DNA from: Betaproteobacteria bacterium
GTDB lineage: Bacteria; Pseudomonadota; Gammaproteobacteria; Burkholderiales; SG8-39
NCBI GenBank assembly: GCA_005882235.1
Contig: VBCT01000184.1
Coordinates: 1-5,586, forward strand
DNA: 5,586 bases
Direction: 5' to 3'
The position numbers and the translations under genes are program-made. Below the pieces are notes generated by a model. The model was not told the DNA's origin. It saw only the letters and a program-made list of their open reading frames with translations, and made no database searches. This document shows positions 1-4,842 of this stretch, in pieces. Every line of letters starts with the position of its first letter. The stretch's first letter is position 1.

Positions 1-2
1 AC

Positions 3-452
3 GGACTCGACGGCAAAGAGTTCGTCGTCTACAAGTTCCGCACGATGACCGTGCTCGAAGACGGGAATGTGATAAAGCAGGCCACGCGCGATGACCGGCG
101 CGTGACCCGTTTCGGCGCGTTTCTGCGGCAGCGCTCGCTCGACGAGCTGCCGCAGTTTTTCAACGTGCTGCAGGGCCGCATGAGCGTCGTCGGCCCGCGC
201 CCCCACGCGGTGGCGCACAACGAGATATACCGCCGGTTGATCAAGGGCTACATGATCCGGCACAAAGTCAAGCCGGGCATCACCGGGCTGGCGCAGGTCA
301 ACGGTTTGCGCGGGGAGACCGACACGCTCGACAAGATGCAATTGCGAATCGAGCATGATCTCGATTACCTGAGAAATTGGTCTCTGCAGCTCGATTTGCA
401 GATAGTGGTGAAGACGATCTTTGTCTTGCTCAAAAAGCAGGAAGCCTTCTGA
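3..452 (+). CDS. Undecaprenyl-phosphate sugar phosphotransferase (WcaJ-like bacterial sugar transferase), C-terminal part
   Basis: Partial gene, cut by the window start; 149 C-terminal residues are visible, ending at TGA 450-452. Family members transfer a sugar 1-phosphate (often glucose or galactose) from a UDP-sugar to undecaprenyl phosphate at the cytoplasmic face of the inner membrane, the first step of exopolysaccharide or O-antigen repeat-unit assembly. Visible hallmarks of the bacterial sugar transferase domain, numbered from the first visible residue: KFRTM (11-15), TRFGAFLRQRSLDELPQFFN (35-54), MSVVGPRPHAVAHNE (60-74), RHKVKPGITGLAQVNGLRGE (86-105), and the terminal DLDYLRNWSLQLDL block (119-132) ending in EAF. 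The PRPHAVAHNE wording is typical of WcaJ-type glucose-1-phosphate transferases, but the sugar cannot be fixed from this fragment. The N-terminal membrane helices and catalytic Asp-Glu pair lie outside the window. The gene converges on phoB; an exopolysaccharide cluster probably extends to the left. Confidence 0.93.
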   Translation, partial: GLDGKEFVVYKFRTMTVLEDGNVIKQATRDDRRVTRFGAFLRQRSLDELPQFFNVLQGRMSVVGPRPHAVAHNEIYRRLIKGYMIRHKVKPGITGLAQVNGLRGETDTLDKMQLRIEHDLDYLRNWSLQLDLQIVVKTIFVLLKKQEAF

Positions 453-461
453 GCTGCCCCG

Positions 462-483
462 GGCGCGCTTTCCAAAGTGCGCC
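462..483 (+). terminator. Stem-loop just after the sugar transferase stop, possible terminator without a T-run
   Basis: Arms 462-470 and 475-483 pair over 9 bp, including one G-T wobble (467/478), around a TCCA loop, starting 9 nt after the transferase stop. No T-run follows, so it is not a textbook intrinsic terminator. It could end or protect the 3' end of the transferase transcript. The position and near-perfect stem are seen directly; the function is inferred. Confidence 0.4.
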
Positions 484-526
484 GCCAGCTGCGAACTCCA
501 TCGAGCGGATAGCCCACCAGCGGCGG

Positions 527-549
527 AAAACCCGGCGCGGGAGCGCGGG
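527..549 (-). terminator. Putative intrinsic terminator of phoB
   Basis: On the minus strand, 2 nt after the phoB stop, CCCG (549-546) and CGC (545-543) pair with GCG (538-536) and CGGG (534-531), with one bulged C (535) and a TCCC loop (542-539). TTTT (530-527) follows directly. The stem is short but GC-only, and the T-run is in the right place. It ends phoB transcription before it reaches the convergent sugar transferase gene. Confidence 0.5.
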
Positions 550-551
550 CC

Positions 552-1247
552 TCAGGTCAGCTGGCGGCGGAAGCGGTAGCCCATTCCGCGCACGGTCTCG
601 ATCAGACCTTCGTGATGGCTCGGGGCGAGCACCTGCCGCACTCTGCGGATGTGGACGTCCACGGTGCGCTCCTCCACAAAAACGTGGTCTCCCCAGACTT
701 CGTCGAGAAGCTGGGCGCGGCTGTAGATCCGATCGGGGTGAGTCATGAAAAAATGCAGCAGACGAAACTCGGTAGCCTTGAGATCGATTTTTTGACCGTT
801 ACCTGTAATCCGATGTGCGGCCGGATCCAGCCTGAGGCCTGCGATTTCCACGACCTCGTCGCTCAGGAGGGGCGCGCGCCGGCGTATCACCGCCTTGATT
901 CGCGCGAGCAACTCGCGTGGGGAGAACGGCTTGGTGATGTAATCATCCGCTCCGGCTTCGAGCCCCGTTACCTTGTCCGTTTCTTGTGTACGGCCCGTCA
1001 GCATGATGATCGGGATGTCCTTGGTACGCTGATCGGTGCGCAGTTGCCTCGCAAAACTCACTCCGGTCGCGTTGGGAAGGATCCAATCGAGGAGCACCAG
1101 ATCCGGCAGTACCTCGCGGATGGCCGCTACGGCCTCGGGCACGCTGCCCGCGCGCATCACCTTGTGCCCGGCACGCTCGAGGTTGACCGCGATCAGCTTC
1201 TGCGTGATGGGTTCATCTTCGACTACGAGTATGGCGCCGCCGCCCAT
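552..1247 (-). CDS. phoB: PhoB-type OmpR-family response regulator
   Basis: A 231-residue transcription factor with an N-terminal receiver (about 5-122) and a C-terminal winged-helix DNA-binding domain (about 132-228). Receiver residues are intact: acidic pocket E10/D11, phospho-acceptor D54 in VLLDWILP, T84 in IMLTGR, and K106 in DDYITKPFSP. The effector domain carries LKATEFRLLHFFMTHPDRIY and the recognition-helix region VEERTVDVHIRRVRQVL (191-207), both very close to E. coli PhoB as remembered. PhoB is phosphorylated by PhoR when phosphate is limiting and activates the Pho regulon. The start ATG (1245-1247) puts the receiver at the usual distance; a GGGAG (1259-1263) lies a rather long 11 nt upstream. 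Unusually, no phoR follows: the gene ends at a putative terminator facing the convergent sugar transferase, so its kinase must be encoded elsewhere. The PhoB-type family call is firm; strict orthology is likely rather than proven. Confidence 0.88.
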   Translation of the reverse strand: MGGGAILVVEDEPITQKLIAVNLERAGHKVMRAGSVPEAVAAIREVLPDLVLLDWILPNATGVSFARQLRTDQRTKDIPIIMLTGRTQETDKVTGLEAGADDYITKPFSPRELLARIKAVIRRRAPLLSDEVVEIAGLRLDPAAHRITGNGQKIDLKATEFRLLHFFMTHPDRIYSRAQLLDEVWGDHVFVEERTVDVHIRRVRQVLAPSHHEGLIETVRGMGYRFRRQLT

Positions 1248-1291
1248 GATCTAAATGGCTCCCTTCGACAGTACCCAACCGGCGAGAAATC

Positions 1292-1319
1292 ATGATAGTG
1301 CGCCAGCCTTCCGCTCACT
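1292..1319 (-). promoter_or_regulatory. Candidate phoB promoter
   Basis: Minus-strand TATCAT (1297-1292) matches the -10 consensus at five of six bases. A weak TAGTGA (1319-1314) lies 16 nt further upstream in the -35 position. Transcription would begin near 1285, giving a leader of about 38 nt before the phoB ATG. A weak -35 suits a promoter that needs an activator. I could not see a convincing Pho box (repeated CTGTCAT-like units). The promoter is inferred from sequence only. Confidence 0.35.
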
Positions 1320-1322
1320 ATC
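1294..1322. promoter_or_regulatory. Perfect 7-bp dyad upstream of phoB, candidate operator
   Basis: GATAGTG (1294-1300) and CACTATC (1316-1322) form a perfect inverted repeat with a 15-nt spacer, so arm centres are 22 bp apart, about two helical turns. That geometry suits a dimeric DNA-binding protein. The arms overlap the candidate -10 and -35 of phoB. The same sequence could instead fold as an RNA hairpin, with two further inner pairs after one mismatch. The binding protein is unknown; one of the neighbouring regulators is a natural candidate. Confidence 0.4.
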
Positions 1323-1345
1323 GCGAAAGCTTGATCTTTTTGTAG

Positions 1346-1360
1346 CGAGTCGGTGACTCG
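1346..1360. repeat. Short perfect inverted repeat after the NarL-type regulator gene
   Basis: CGAGTC (1346-1351) and GACTCG (1355-1360) flank a 3-nt loop, 22 nt downstream of the regulator's stop. On the minus strand it is followed by an A-run, not a T-run, so it is not a canonical terminator in that direction. It may be a transcript-end or processing structure, or chance. Confidence 0.3.
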
Positions 1361-1382
1361 GTGTAGCTGCGCGACGACGCAC

Positions 1383-2009
1383 CTAGATGAGCTGTTGCTT
1401 GACCGCGTAACGGACAAGCGCGGCGTTGTCCGTCAGCTTCAGTTTCTTGAGAATGCGCGCCCGGTAGGTACTGATGGTGCTGGGGCTCAGAAACATTTCC
1501 GACGCAATCTGGTTGATCTGCTTGCCCGAGGCGAGCAGCCACATCACCCGGTACTCGCGGTCGGAAAGAGACTCGTGAAGAGGTTTTTCGGCGTCGGGGG
1601 CGAGATCGGTTGCCAGTTTTTCCGCAAAGTTCGCACTGACATACTTGCCCCCGTTTGCCACTTTGCGGATGGCGGCCGTCAGCTCCTCGCCTGCGCTTTC
1701 CTTGTTGATGTAGCCCGAGCCACCCGCCTTGAACACTTGCGCGGCATGCGCCTCTTCGGGGAGCATGCTCAGAACGAGGACCGGACGACCCGGGTGCCGG
1801 CGTTTTATCTCCTTGATCAGCTCCACCCCGCTTCGGCCGGGCATGGAGAAGTCGAGAACGGCGACGTCCCAGTCGAGCTTGCGAACGAGCTCGAGCGCTT
1901 CATCGCCGTTCTTGGCCTCGCCGACCACGTCCATGTCGTGCTCCGAGGCGAGGATCTCTCTCAGACCACGCCGAACGACCGCGTGGTCGTCCGCGATTAG
2001 AATTCTCAT
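1383..2009 (-). CDS. NarL/FixJ-family response regulator with LuxR-type HTH
   Basis: A 208-residue cytoplasmic transcription factor. The receiver (1-120) has acidic pocket D7/D8, phospho-acceptor D53 in VAVLDFSMPG, S81 in VLVLSM, and K103 in GYINKESAG. The LuxR-type helix-turn-helix lies at about 145-205 (LSDREYRVMWLLASGKQINQIA, then LSPSTISTYRARILKKL). The layout resembles GacA/UvrY-type regulators, but no specific target can be assigned. The start at 2007-2009 is well supported: GGGGAGG (2017-2023) lies 7 nt upstream, and MRILIADDHAVVRRGL is the normal start of this family. The frame stays open for 24 more codons, but those residues do not look like protein. The gene follows the hybrid kinase by 77 nt on the same strand, and HisKA_3 kinases normally partner NarL-type regulators, so the two are probably cognate. 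Confidence 0.93.
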   Translation of the reverse strand: MRILIADDHAVVRRGLREILASEHDMDVVGEAKNGDEALELVRKLDWDVAVLDFSMPGRSGVELIKEIKRRHPGRPVLVLSMLPEEAHAAQVFKAGGSGYINKESAGEELTAAIRKVANGGKYVSANFAEKLATDLAPDAEKPLHESLSDREYRVMWLLASGKQINQIASEMFLSPSTISTYRARILKKLKLTDNAALVRYAVKQQLI

Positions 2010-2016
2010 GGCGTAG

Positions 2017-2023
2017 CCTCCCC
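2017..2023 (-). promoter_or_regulatory. Ribosome binding site deciding the NarL-type regulator start
   Basis: Minus-strand GGGGAGG with 7-nt spacing to the ATG at 2009-2007. It supports the 208-residue form over a 232-residue upstream extension. Confidence 0.8.
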
Positions 2024-2086
2024 GGAAGCGATTCCCACAACACAACGGGTTGCGGCACTGGGTCGCCGCAGGTGCGGTCACAAATT

Positions 2087-3199
2087 CTACTTCAAGCCGA
2101 GGGGGATGGACACTCTCACCTTGGTCCCCTTGCCCTGAGCCCCGGCGATTTCAATGGCCCCGCCAAACGGAAGCACGCGCTCCCGCATTCCCAAAAGCCC
2201 CAACGATTTCGGGTCGTAGATCGCAGATTCCGCGATGCCTTTGCCGTTGTCTTCGACCGTCAACACGAGAGCGCCGGATTCTGCCTGCACCGCAACATCG
2301 ATCCTGGTCGCGCCCGCGTGGCGCGCGACGTTCGTCAGCAATTCCTGGAAAATACGGAACGCGGCCGTTGCACGTTCGCGATCGAGCATCGGCGTGTCAG
2401 AAGGAAGAGAGAGCTTGCACCGGATGCCGGTGCGCTTGCGGAAATCTCCTGCATGCCAGCCGATGGCGGCGGTCAGCCCCAGCTGATCCAGTACCTCCGG
2501 CCGCAGCCTGGAGGCGATCTTGCGGACAGACTGGATGGTGTTGTCGATCAGGCCGGACATCGACTTCGTCTTCTCGGCGAGCACTCGCTGATCAACAGGC
2601 AGCCTGTTCGCCACCCAGGTCAAATCCATTTTCAGCCCCGTCAGCGACTGACCGAGCTCGTCATGAATCTCGCGCGCGATCCGCGTCCACTCCTCCTCGC
2701 GCACGGATTGCAGATGAGCCGCCAGCGCACGCAAATTCTCCTCCGATTTCCTCAGCTGCTCTTCGGCCCGCGTGCGTTCGGCTATCTCCCGAATCAACAC
2801 CGCATTCTTGTTGTAGAGCTCTACGAAAACCGACAACTTGGATTTCAGGATTTCCGGCACCAGCGGCTTGACGATGTAGTCCACGGCCCCTGCTTCGTAC
2901 CCGCGAAACACCGAGTGCACGTCCTCGGCGGCGCCAGTCAGGAAGATGATCGGGGTGTGCCGCGATCGTTCGCGCTCCCTGATCAATCTGGCGGTCTCGA
3001 AGCCATCCACCCCCGGCATGCGCGCATCCAGGAGAATGGCTGCGAAGTCCTCTTTCAAAACGCATTGCAGAGCTTCCTCGCCCGAATTTGCAAGAACGAC
3101 TTTTTGCGTCGCGCTTTGCAGGAGTTCTTGCAGGGCAAAGAGACTCCTCGAGTCATCATCGACGATCAAGATGCTCGCTTGCGACAAACTGGTGTCCAC
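2087..3199 (-). CDS. Soluble hybrid histidine kinase: N-terminal receiver, coiled coil, HisKA_3, HATPase_c
   Basis: A 370-residue kinase. The receiver (about 8-125) has D14-D16, phospho-acceptor D58 in ILLDARMPG, T88 in FLTGA and K111 in YIVKPL. A charged helical linker (about 130-165, ERTRAEEQLRKSEENLRALA) leads to the HisKA_3 dimerisation domain with H179 in REIHDELGQSLTGL. The HATPase_c domain has its N box around N290 (FQELLTNVARHAGA), the DNGKG box at 317-321, and GLLGMRER at 334-341. No transmembrane, PAS or GAF segment is present, so it is cytoplasmic and probably takes its signal through the receiver. HPK7-type (NarX-like) kinases phosphorylate NarL-type regulators, and one follows 77 nt downstream. 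The start is taken as GTG (3197-3199), with AGAGGAG (3202-3208) only 2 nt upstream, a tight spacing. A TTG four codons later is the alternative. No promoter is obvious, so readthrough from the decarboxylase is possible. Confidence 0.9.
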   Translation of the reverse strand: MDTSLSQASILIVDDDSRSLFALQELLQSATQKVVLANSGEEALQCVLKEDFAAILLDARMPGVDGFETARLIRERERSRHTPIIFLTGAAEDVHSVFRGYEAGAVDYIVKPLVPEILKSKLSVFVELYNKNAVLIREIAERTRAEEQLRKSEENLRALAAHLQSVREEEWTRIAREIHDELGQSLTGLKMDLTWVANRLPVDQRVLAEKTKSMSGLIDNTIQSVRKIASRLRPEVLDQLGLTAAIGWHAGDFRKRTGIRCKLSLPSDTPMLDRERATAAFRIFQELLTNVARHAGATRIDVAVQAESGALVLTVEDNGKGIAESAIYDPKSLGLLGMRERVLPFGGAIEIAGAQGKGTKVRVSIPLGLK

Positions 3200-3250
3200 C
3201 GCTCCTCTCAGGCCGCCGCGAAGGGCGTGCTGTTCTAGCGGGCGCCACCC

Positions 3251-3264
3251 CGAGCCCGGGCTCG
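3251..3264. repeat. 14-bp perfect GC palindrome between the decarboxylase and kinase genes
   Basis: CGAGCCCGGGCTCG is its own reverse complement and lies about 30 nt past the decarboxylase stop, in a 95-nt gap rich in other short GC inverted repeats. It could fold as a 5-bp stem with a 4-nt loop, but no T-run follows on the minus strand. It may be a weak transcription-end structure or simply high-GC sequence. Confidence 0.3.
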
Positions 3265-3294
3265 CGGCCCGCCCTTTGCTGCGCGCCCGGGGCG

Positions 3295-4494
3295 TCAGAT
3301 CACGCGGATCTCTGGCAGCGGGAAGCCGTTGAAGCCGCTCGCGTAGGCCGTGGTGTAGGCGCCGGCGTTCCTGAGGTAAATATAGTCGCCTTCCTGCAGA
3401 TCGGAAGGGAGCGGCTCGTCGCGCATCACCACGTCGATCGAATCGCAGGTGGGTCCTGCAACGTTCCAGGGGATGTCCGGTCCGGCGCGGTCGGTGCGGA
3501 TCTTGTACTTGAGCCCTTCGGCTGTCTCGATGATGCCGCCGAAAAGCCCGGCGTCCAGATGCATCCAACGCTTGTTCGCGCGGGTCGCCGTCCCCATGAT
3601 GCGGCAGACGAAATAGCCGGCGTCGGAGACCAGGAACCGGCCCGGCTCGGCGATCACCCTCACTGCGGCGGGAAACGCGTCCAGCGCCCGGTTGACGACC
3701 TCGCCGATCACCTCGATCGCGGGAATGGGCTTGACGTGCCTCACCGGGAAACCCCCGCCGATGTTCAAAAGCCGCGGATTGAGACCTGCTTTCAGCATCT
3801 GGTCGAAAACCGCGCGCGATTTTTCGATGCCGACGCGCCAGTTTTCGGGGTTGCGGCACTGCGAGCCCACGTGGAAGGCCACGCCCGCGAGGTCGACCTC
3901 GAGTTTCGCCGCGGTCACGACGATGTCACGCACCTCGGAGGCATGGGCGCCGAACTTGCCGGCGAGGGGCCAGTCGCTGCCGATATTGGGCGTGTCGACG
4001 CGCAGGTAGAGCTTGGCGTCCGCCTTGATCGATTGGATTTTCTTCAGCTCCTCGACCGAATCGATCACGTACCACTGGACGCCCCTCGAGGCGGTGTAGG
4101 CGATCTGGTCGCGCGATTTAACCGGATTGGAGTAGAAGACATCGGCCGCGGGAACGCCCAGGGCGAGGAGGAGGTCCAGCTCGGCGATGGAAGCGATCTC
4201 GAATCCGGCGCCTTCCTCGAGCATGAGCTTGAGGACGCGGGGATCGGGGTTGGCCTTGACCGCGTAGTGCGGTAGCACGCGCGGCATCACCGCCGTGAAG
4301 CGCCTAGTCTTCTCGCGGACGATCGCGGAATCGATCAGGAGGAACGGCTTGTCGTAGCCGTCTTTGACTGCCGCCCGGACTTTCTCGAAATCCAGGCTCG
4401 ACTCGGGGTGCGAGTCGAAGAGGTGGGTTGCTTCGAATGCCTGCTGTCGGATGGATCGGATGGTCTTTTTAGCTACGCCGGCACGCATCTGCAT
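3295..4494 (-). CDS. Fold-III PLP-dependent ornithine/lysine-type decarboxylase
   Basis: A 399-residue enzyme of the eukaryotic-like ornithine decarboxylase family (alanine racemase-fold barrel plus beta domain). It probably decarboxylates ornithine to putrescine, or lysine to cadaverine, using pyridoxal phosphate in the cytosol. Family signatures are intact: PLP-binding K80 in HYAVKANP, AFHVGSQ (206-212) with H208 and S211, GGG at 246-248, EPGR at 283-286, the catalytic CDS motif C350-D351-S352, and Y380 in NAGAYT. The substrate loop reads FGGIIET, as in bacterial ornithine and lysine/ornithine enzymes; specificity is not decidable by eye. The protein appears about 20 residues longer than I recall for relatives, the extra part being a basic N-terminal segment. 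The start ATG (4492-4494) has GGAGA (4503-4507) 8 nt upstream; an in-frame ATG two codons later is also possible. It follows a 21-codon ORF by 22 nt and probably shares its promoter. The fold-I E. coli SpeC/SpeF enzymes are unrelated. Confidence 0.92.
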   Translation of the reverse strand: MQMRAGVAKKTIRSIRQQAFEATHLFDSHPESSLDFEKVRAAVKDGYDKPFLLIDSAIVREKTRRFTAVMPRVLPHYAVKANPDPRVLKLMLEEGAGFEIASIAELDLLLALGVPAADVFYSNPVKSRDQIAYTASRGVQWYVIDSVEELKKIQSIKADAKLYLRVDTPNIGSDWPLAGKFGAHASEVRDIVVTAAKLEVDLAGVAFHVGSQCRNPENWRVGIEKSRAVFDQMLKAGLNPRLLNIGGGFPVRHVKPIPAIEVIGEVVNRALDAFPAAVRVIAEPGRFLVSDAGYFVCRIMGTATRANKRWMHLDAGLFGGIIETAEGLKYKIRTDRAGPDIPWNVAGPTCDSIDVVMRDEPLPSDLQEGDYIYLRNAGAYTTAYASGFNGFPLPEIRVI

Positions 4495-4502
4495 CGTTTG
4501 GG

Positions 4503-4507
4503 TCTCC
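4503..4507 (-). promoter_or_regulatory. Ribosome binding site of the decarboxylase
   Basis: Minus-strand GGAGA, 8 nt before the ATG at 4494. It lies only 9 nt beyond the stop codon of the upstream 21-codon ORF, so a ribosome terminating or paused there would cover it. Confidence 0.6.
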
Positions 4508-4516
4508 AGGACGAAC

Positions 4517-4582
4517 CTAGGTTACGGGAATGTCGAGTGCGAAAAAATCCTGCGAGCCGCAGTGCTCTCTCTTGCTTGTCAT
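4517..4582 (-). CDS. Putative 21-residue leader peptide upstream of the decarboxylase
   Basis: A 21-codon ORF starting at ATG 4580-4582 and ending at TAG 4517-4519. The peptide begins MTSKREHCGS and ends DFFALDIPVT. It has no signal peptide, membrane segment or recognisable domain. Its main support is the strongest Shine-Dalgarno in the window: AAGGAGGT (4587-4594), 4 nt before the ATG. It lies in a leader transcript of about 105 nt from a near-consensus promoter, and it stops 22 nt before the decarboxylase start. Early codons AGC, AAG and AGA are unlike the GC-rich neighbours. Known parallels are arrest or sensor leader peptides such as TnaC and SpeFL, the latter an ornithine-sensing peptide in front of enterobacterial speF. 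Similarity here is in arrangement, not clear sequence homology. The frame also stays open upstream to an ATG at 4736-4738 (73 residues), but that version spans the promoter and hairpin and does not look like protein. Confidence 0.55.
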   Translation of the reverse strand: MTSKREHCGSQDFFALDIPVT

Positions 4583-4586
4583 GATG

Positions 4587-4594
4587 ACCTCCTT
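4587..4594 (-). promoter_or_regulatory. Perfect Shine-Dalgarno of the small upstream ORF
   Basis: Minus-strand AAGGAGGT, complementary to the 16S rRNA 3' end over all eight bases, with 4 nt to the ATG at 4582. It is much stronger than the decarboxylase's own site (GGAGA), as expected if translation of the short ORF matters. Confidence 0.8.
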
Positions 4595-4636
4595 TTCGGG
4601 TGGTTTGCAGTCCAAAATCCGATCTCCAAAAGCATT

Positions 4637-4683
4637 GGGCCCGGGTTTGACCGTCCGCTTTGCAGACAACCGAACCGGAGCCC
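4637..4683 (-). ncRNA. Long imperfect hairpin in the 5' leader of the decarboxylase mRNA
   Basis: As minus-strand RNA, 4683-4662 pairs with 4658-4637 over 20 of 22 positions around an AAA loop (4661-4659). In order: GGGCUC/GGGCCC, a C-C mismatch, GG/CC, UU/AA, a C-A mismatch, then GGUUGUCUGC/GCGGACGGUC. Five pairs are G-U and would be A-C mismatches in the opposite strand, so the structure belongs to the minus-strand transcript. It starts within a few nt of the predicted transcription start and ends 54 nt before the small ORF. No T-run follows directly (TTTT comes 5 nt later), so it is more likely a stabilising or regulatory stem than a terminator. Confidence 0.5.
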
Positions 4684-4694
4684 GTATGGGGGCG

Positions 4695-4722
4695 ATTATA
4701 GGGTTTGCGCTTCCGAAATCAA
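4695..4722 (-). promoter_or_regulatory. Near-consensus sigma70 promoter for the leader ORF and decarboxylase
   Basis: On the minus strand, TTGATT (4722-4717; four of six -35 consensus bases) is followed by a 16-nt spacer and a perfect TATAAT (4700-4695). Transcription should start near 4688, giving about 105 nt of untranslated leader before the 21-codon ORF. It is the clearest promoter in the window, so the decarboxylase transcript is probably independent of apbC-dcd. Confidence 0.75.
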
Positions 4723-4741
4723 GCTGAATTTTCGCCATTCT

Positions 4742-4778
4742 GCGCGCCTCCCGCGCGCGCCGGCGGCTCGCTCCGCCG
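4742..4778 (-). terminator. Tandem GC-rich stem-loops downstream of dcd
   Basis: Two adjacent perfect 6-bp stems: CGGCGG/CCGCCG (4761-4766 and 4773-4778, 6-nt loop) and GCGCGC/GCGCGC (4742-4747 and 4753-4758, 5-nt loop), about 65-100 nt after the dcd stop and just upstream of the decarboxylase promoter. There is no T-run, so an intrinsic terminator is not certain; they may mark or protect the 3' end of the apbC-dcd transcript. The rest of the dcd-to-promoter gap shows nothing recognisable. Confidence 0.35.
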
Positions 4779-4842
4779 CGGTTAGACCACAACCAATGGT
4801 AGGCGTGACGAACCCGAAACGCAATAGGGAGTGGGGGTGAAT

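Noticed and set aside
612..1295. Plus-strand open frame opposite phoB
   Set aside because: Antisense shadow; phoB on the minus strand is complete and convincing.
1248..1382. Pho box in front of phoB
   Set aside because: No tandem CTGTCAT-like repeats found; only an inverted dyad is present.
2072..3238. Long plus-strand open frame (388 codons) opposite the kinase
   Set aside because: Mirror of the kinase gene; rich in His/Arg/Pro in the way reverse-strand GC-rich frames are, with no domain.
3200..3859. 220-codon N-terminal extension of the kinase frame into the decarboxylase gene
   Set aside because: It overlaps the decarboxylase on the same strand in another frame and looks like non-coding residues; the receiver domain begins just after the GTG at 3199.
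3088..4275. Long plus-strand open frame (395 codons) opposite the decarboxylase
   Set aside because: Shadow of the decarboxylase in high-GC DNA: no recognisable domain or ribosome binding site, and the minus-strand protein has full family motifs.
4637..4683. Leader hairpin as an intrinsic terminator
   Set aside because: No T-run at the base of the stem; TTTT comes only after 5 more nt and is followed by GG.
4517..4738. 73-codon version of the small ORF, starting at ATG 4736-4738 behind GGGAGG
   Set aside because: It would run through the -10 box and the hairpin, needs a transcript from upstream, and its extra residues show no protein character. The internal ATG has a better Shine-Dalgarno. 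Not fully excluded.
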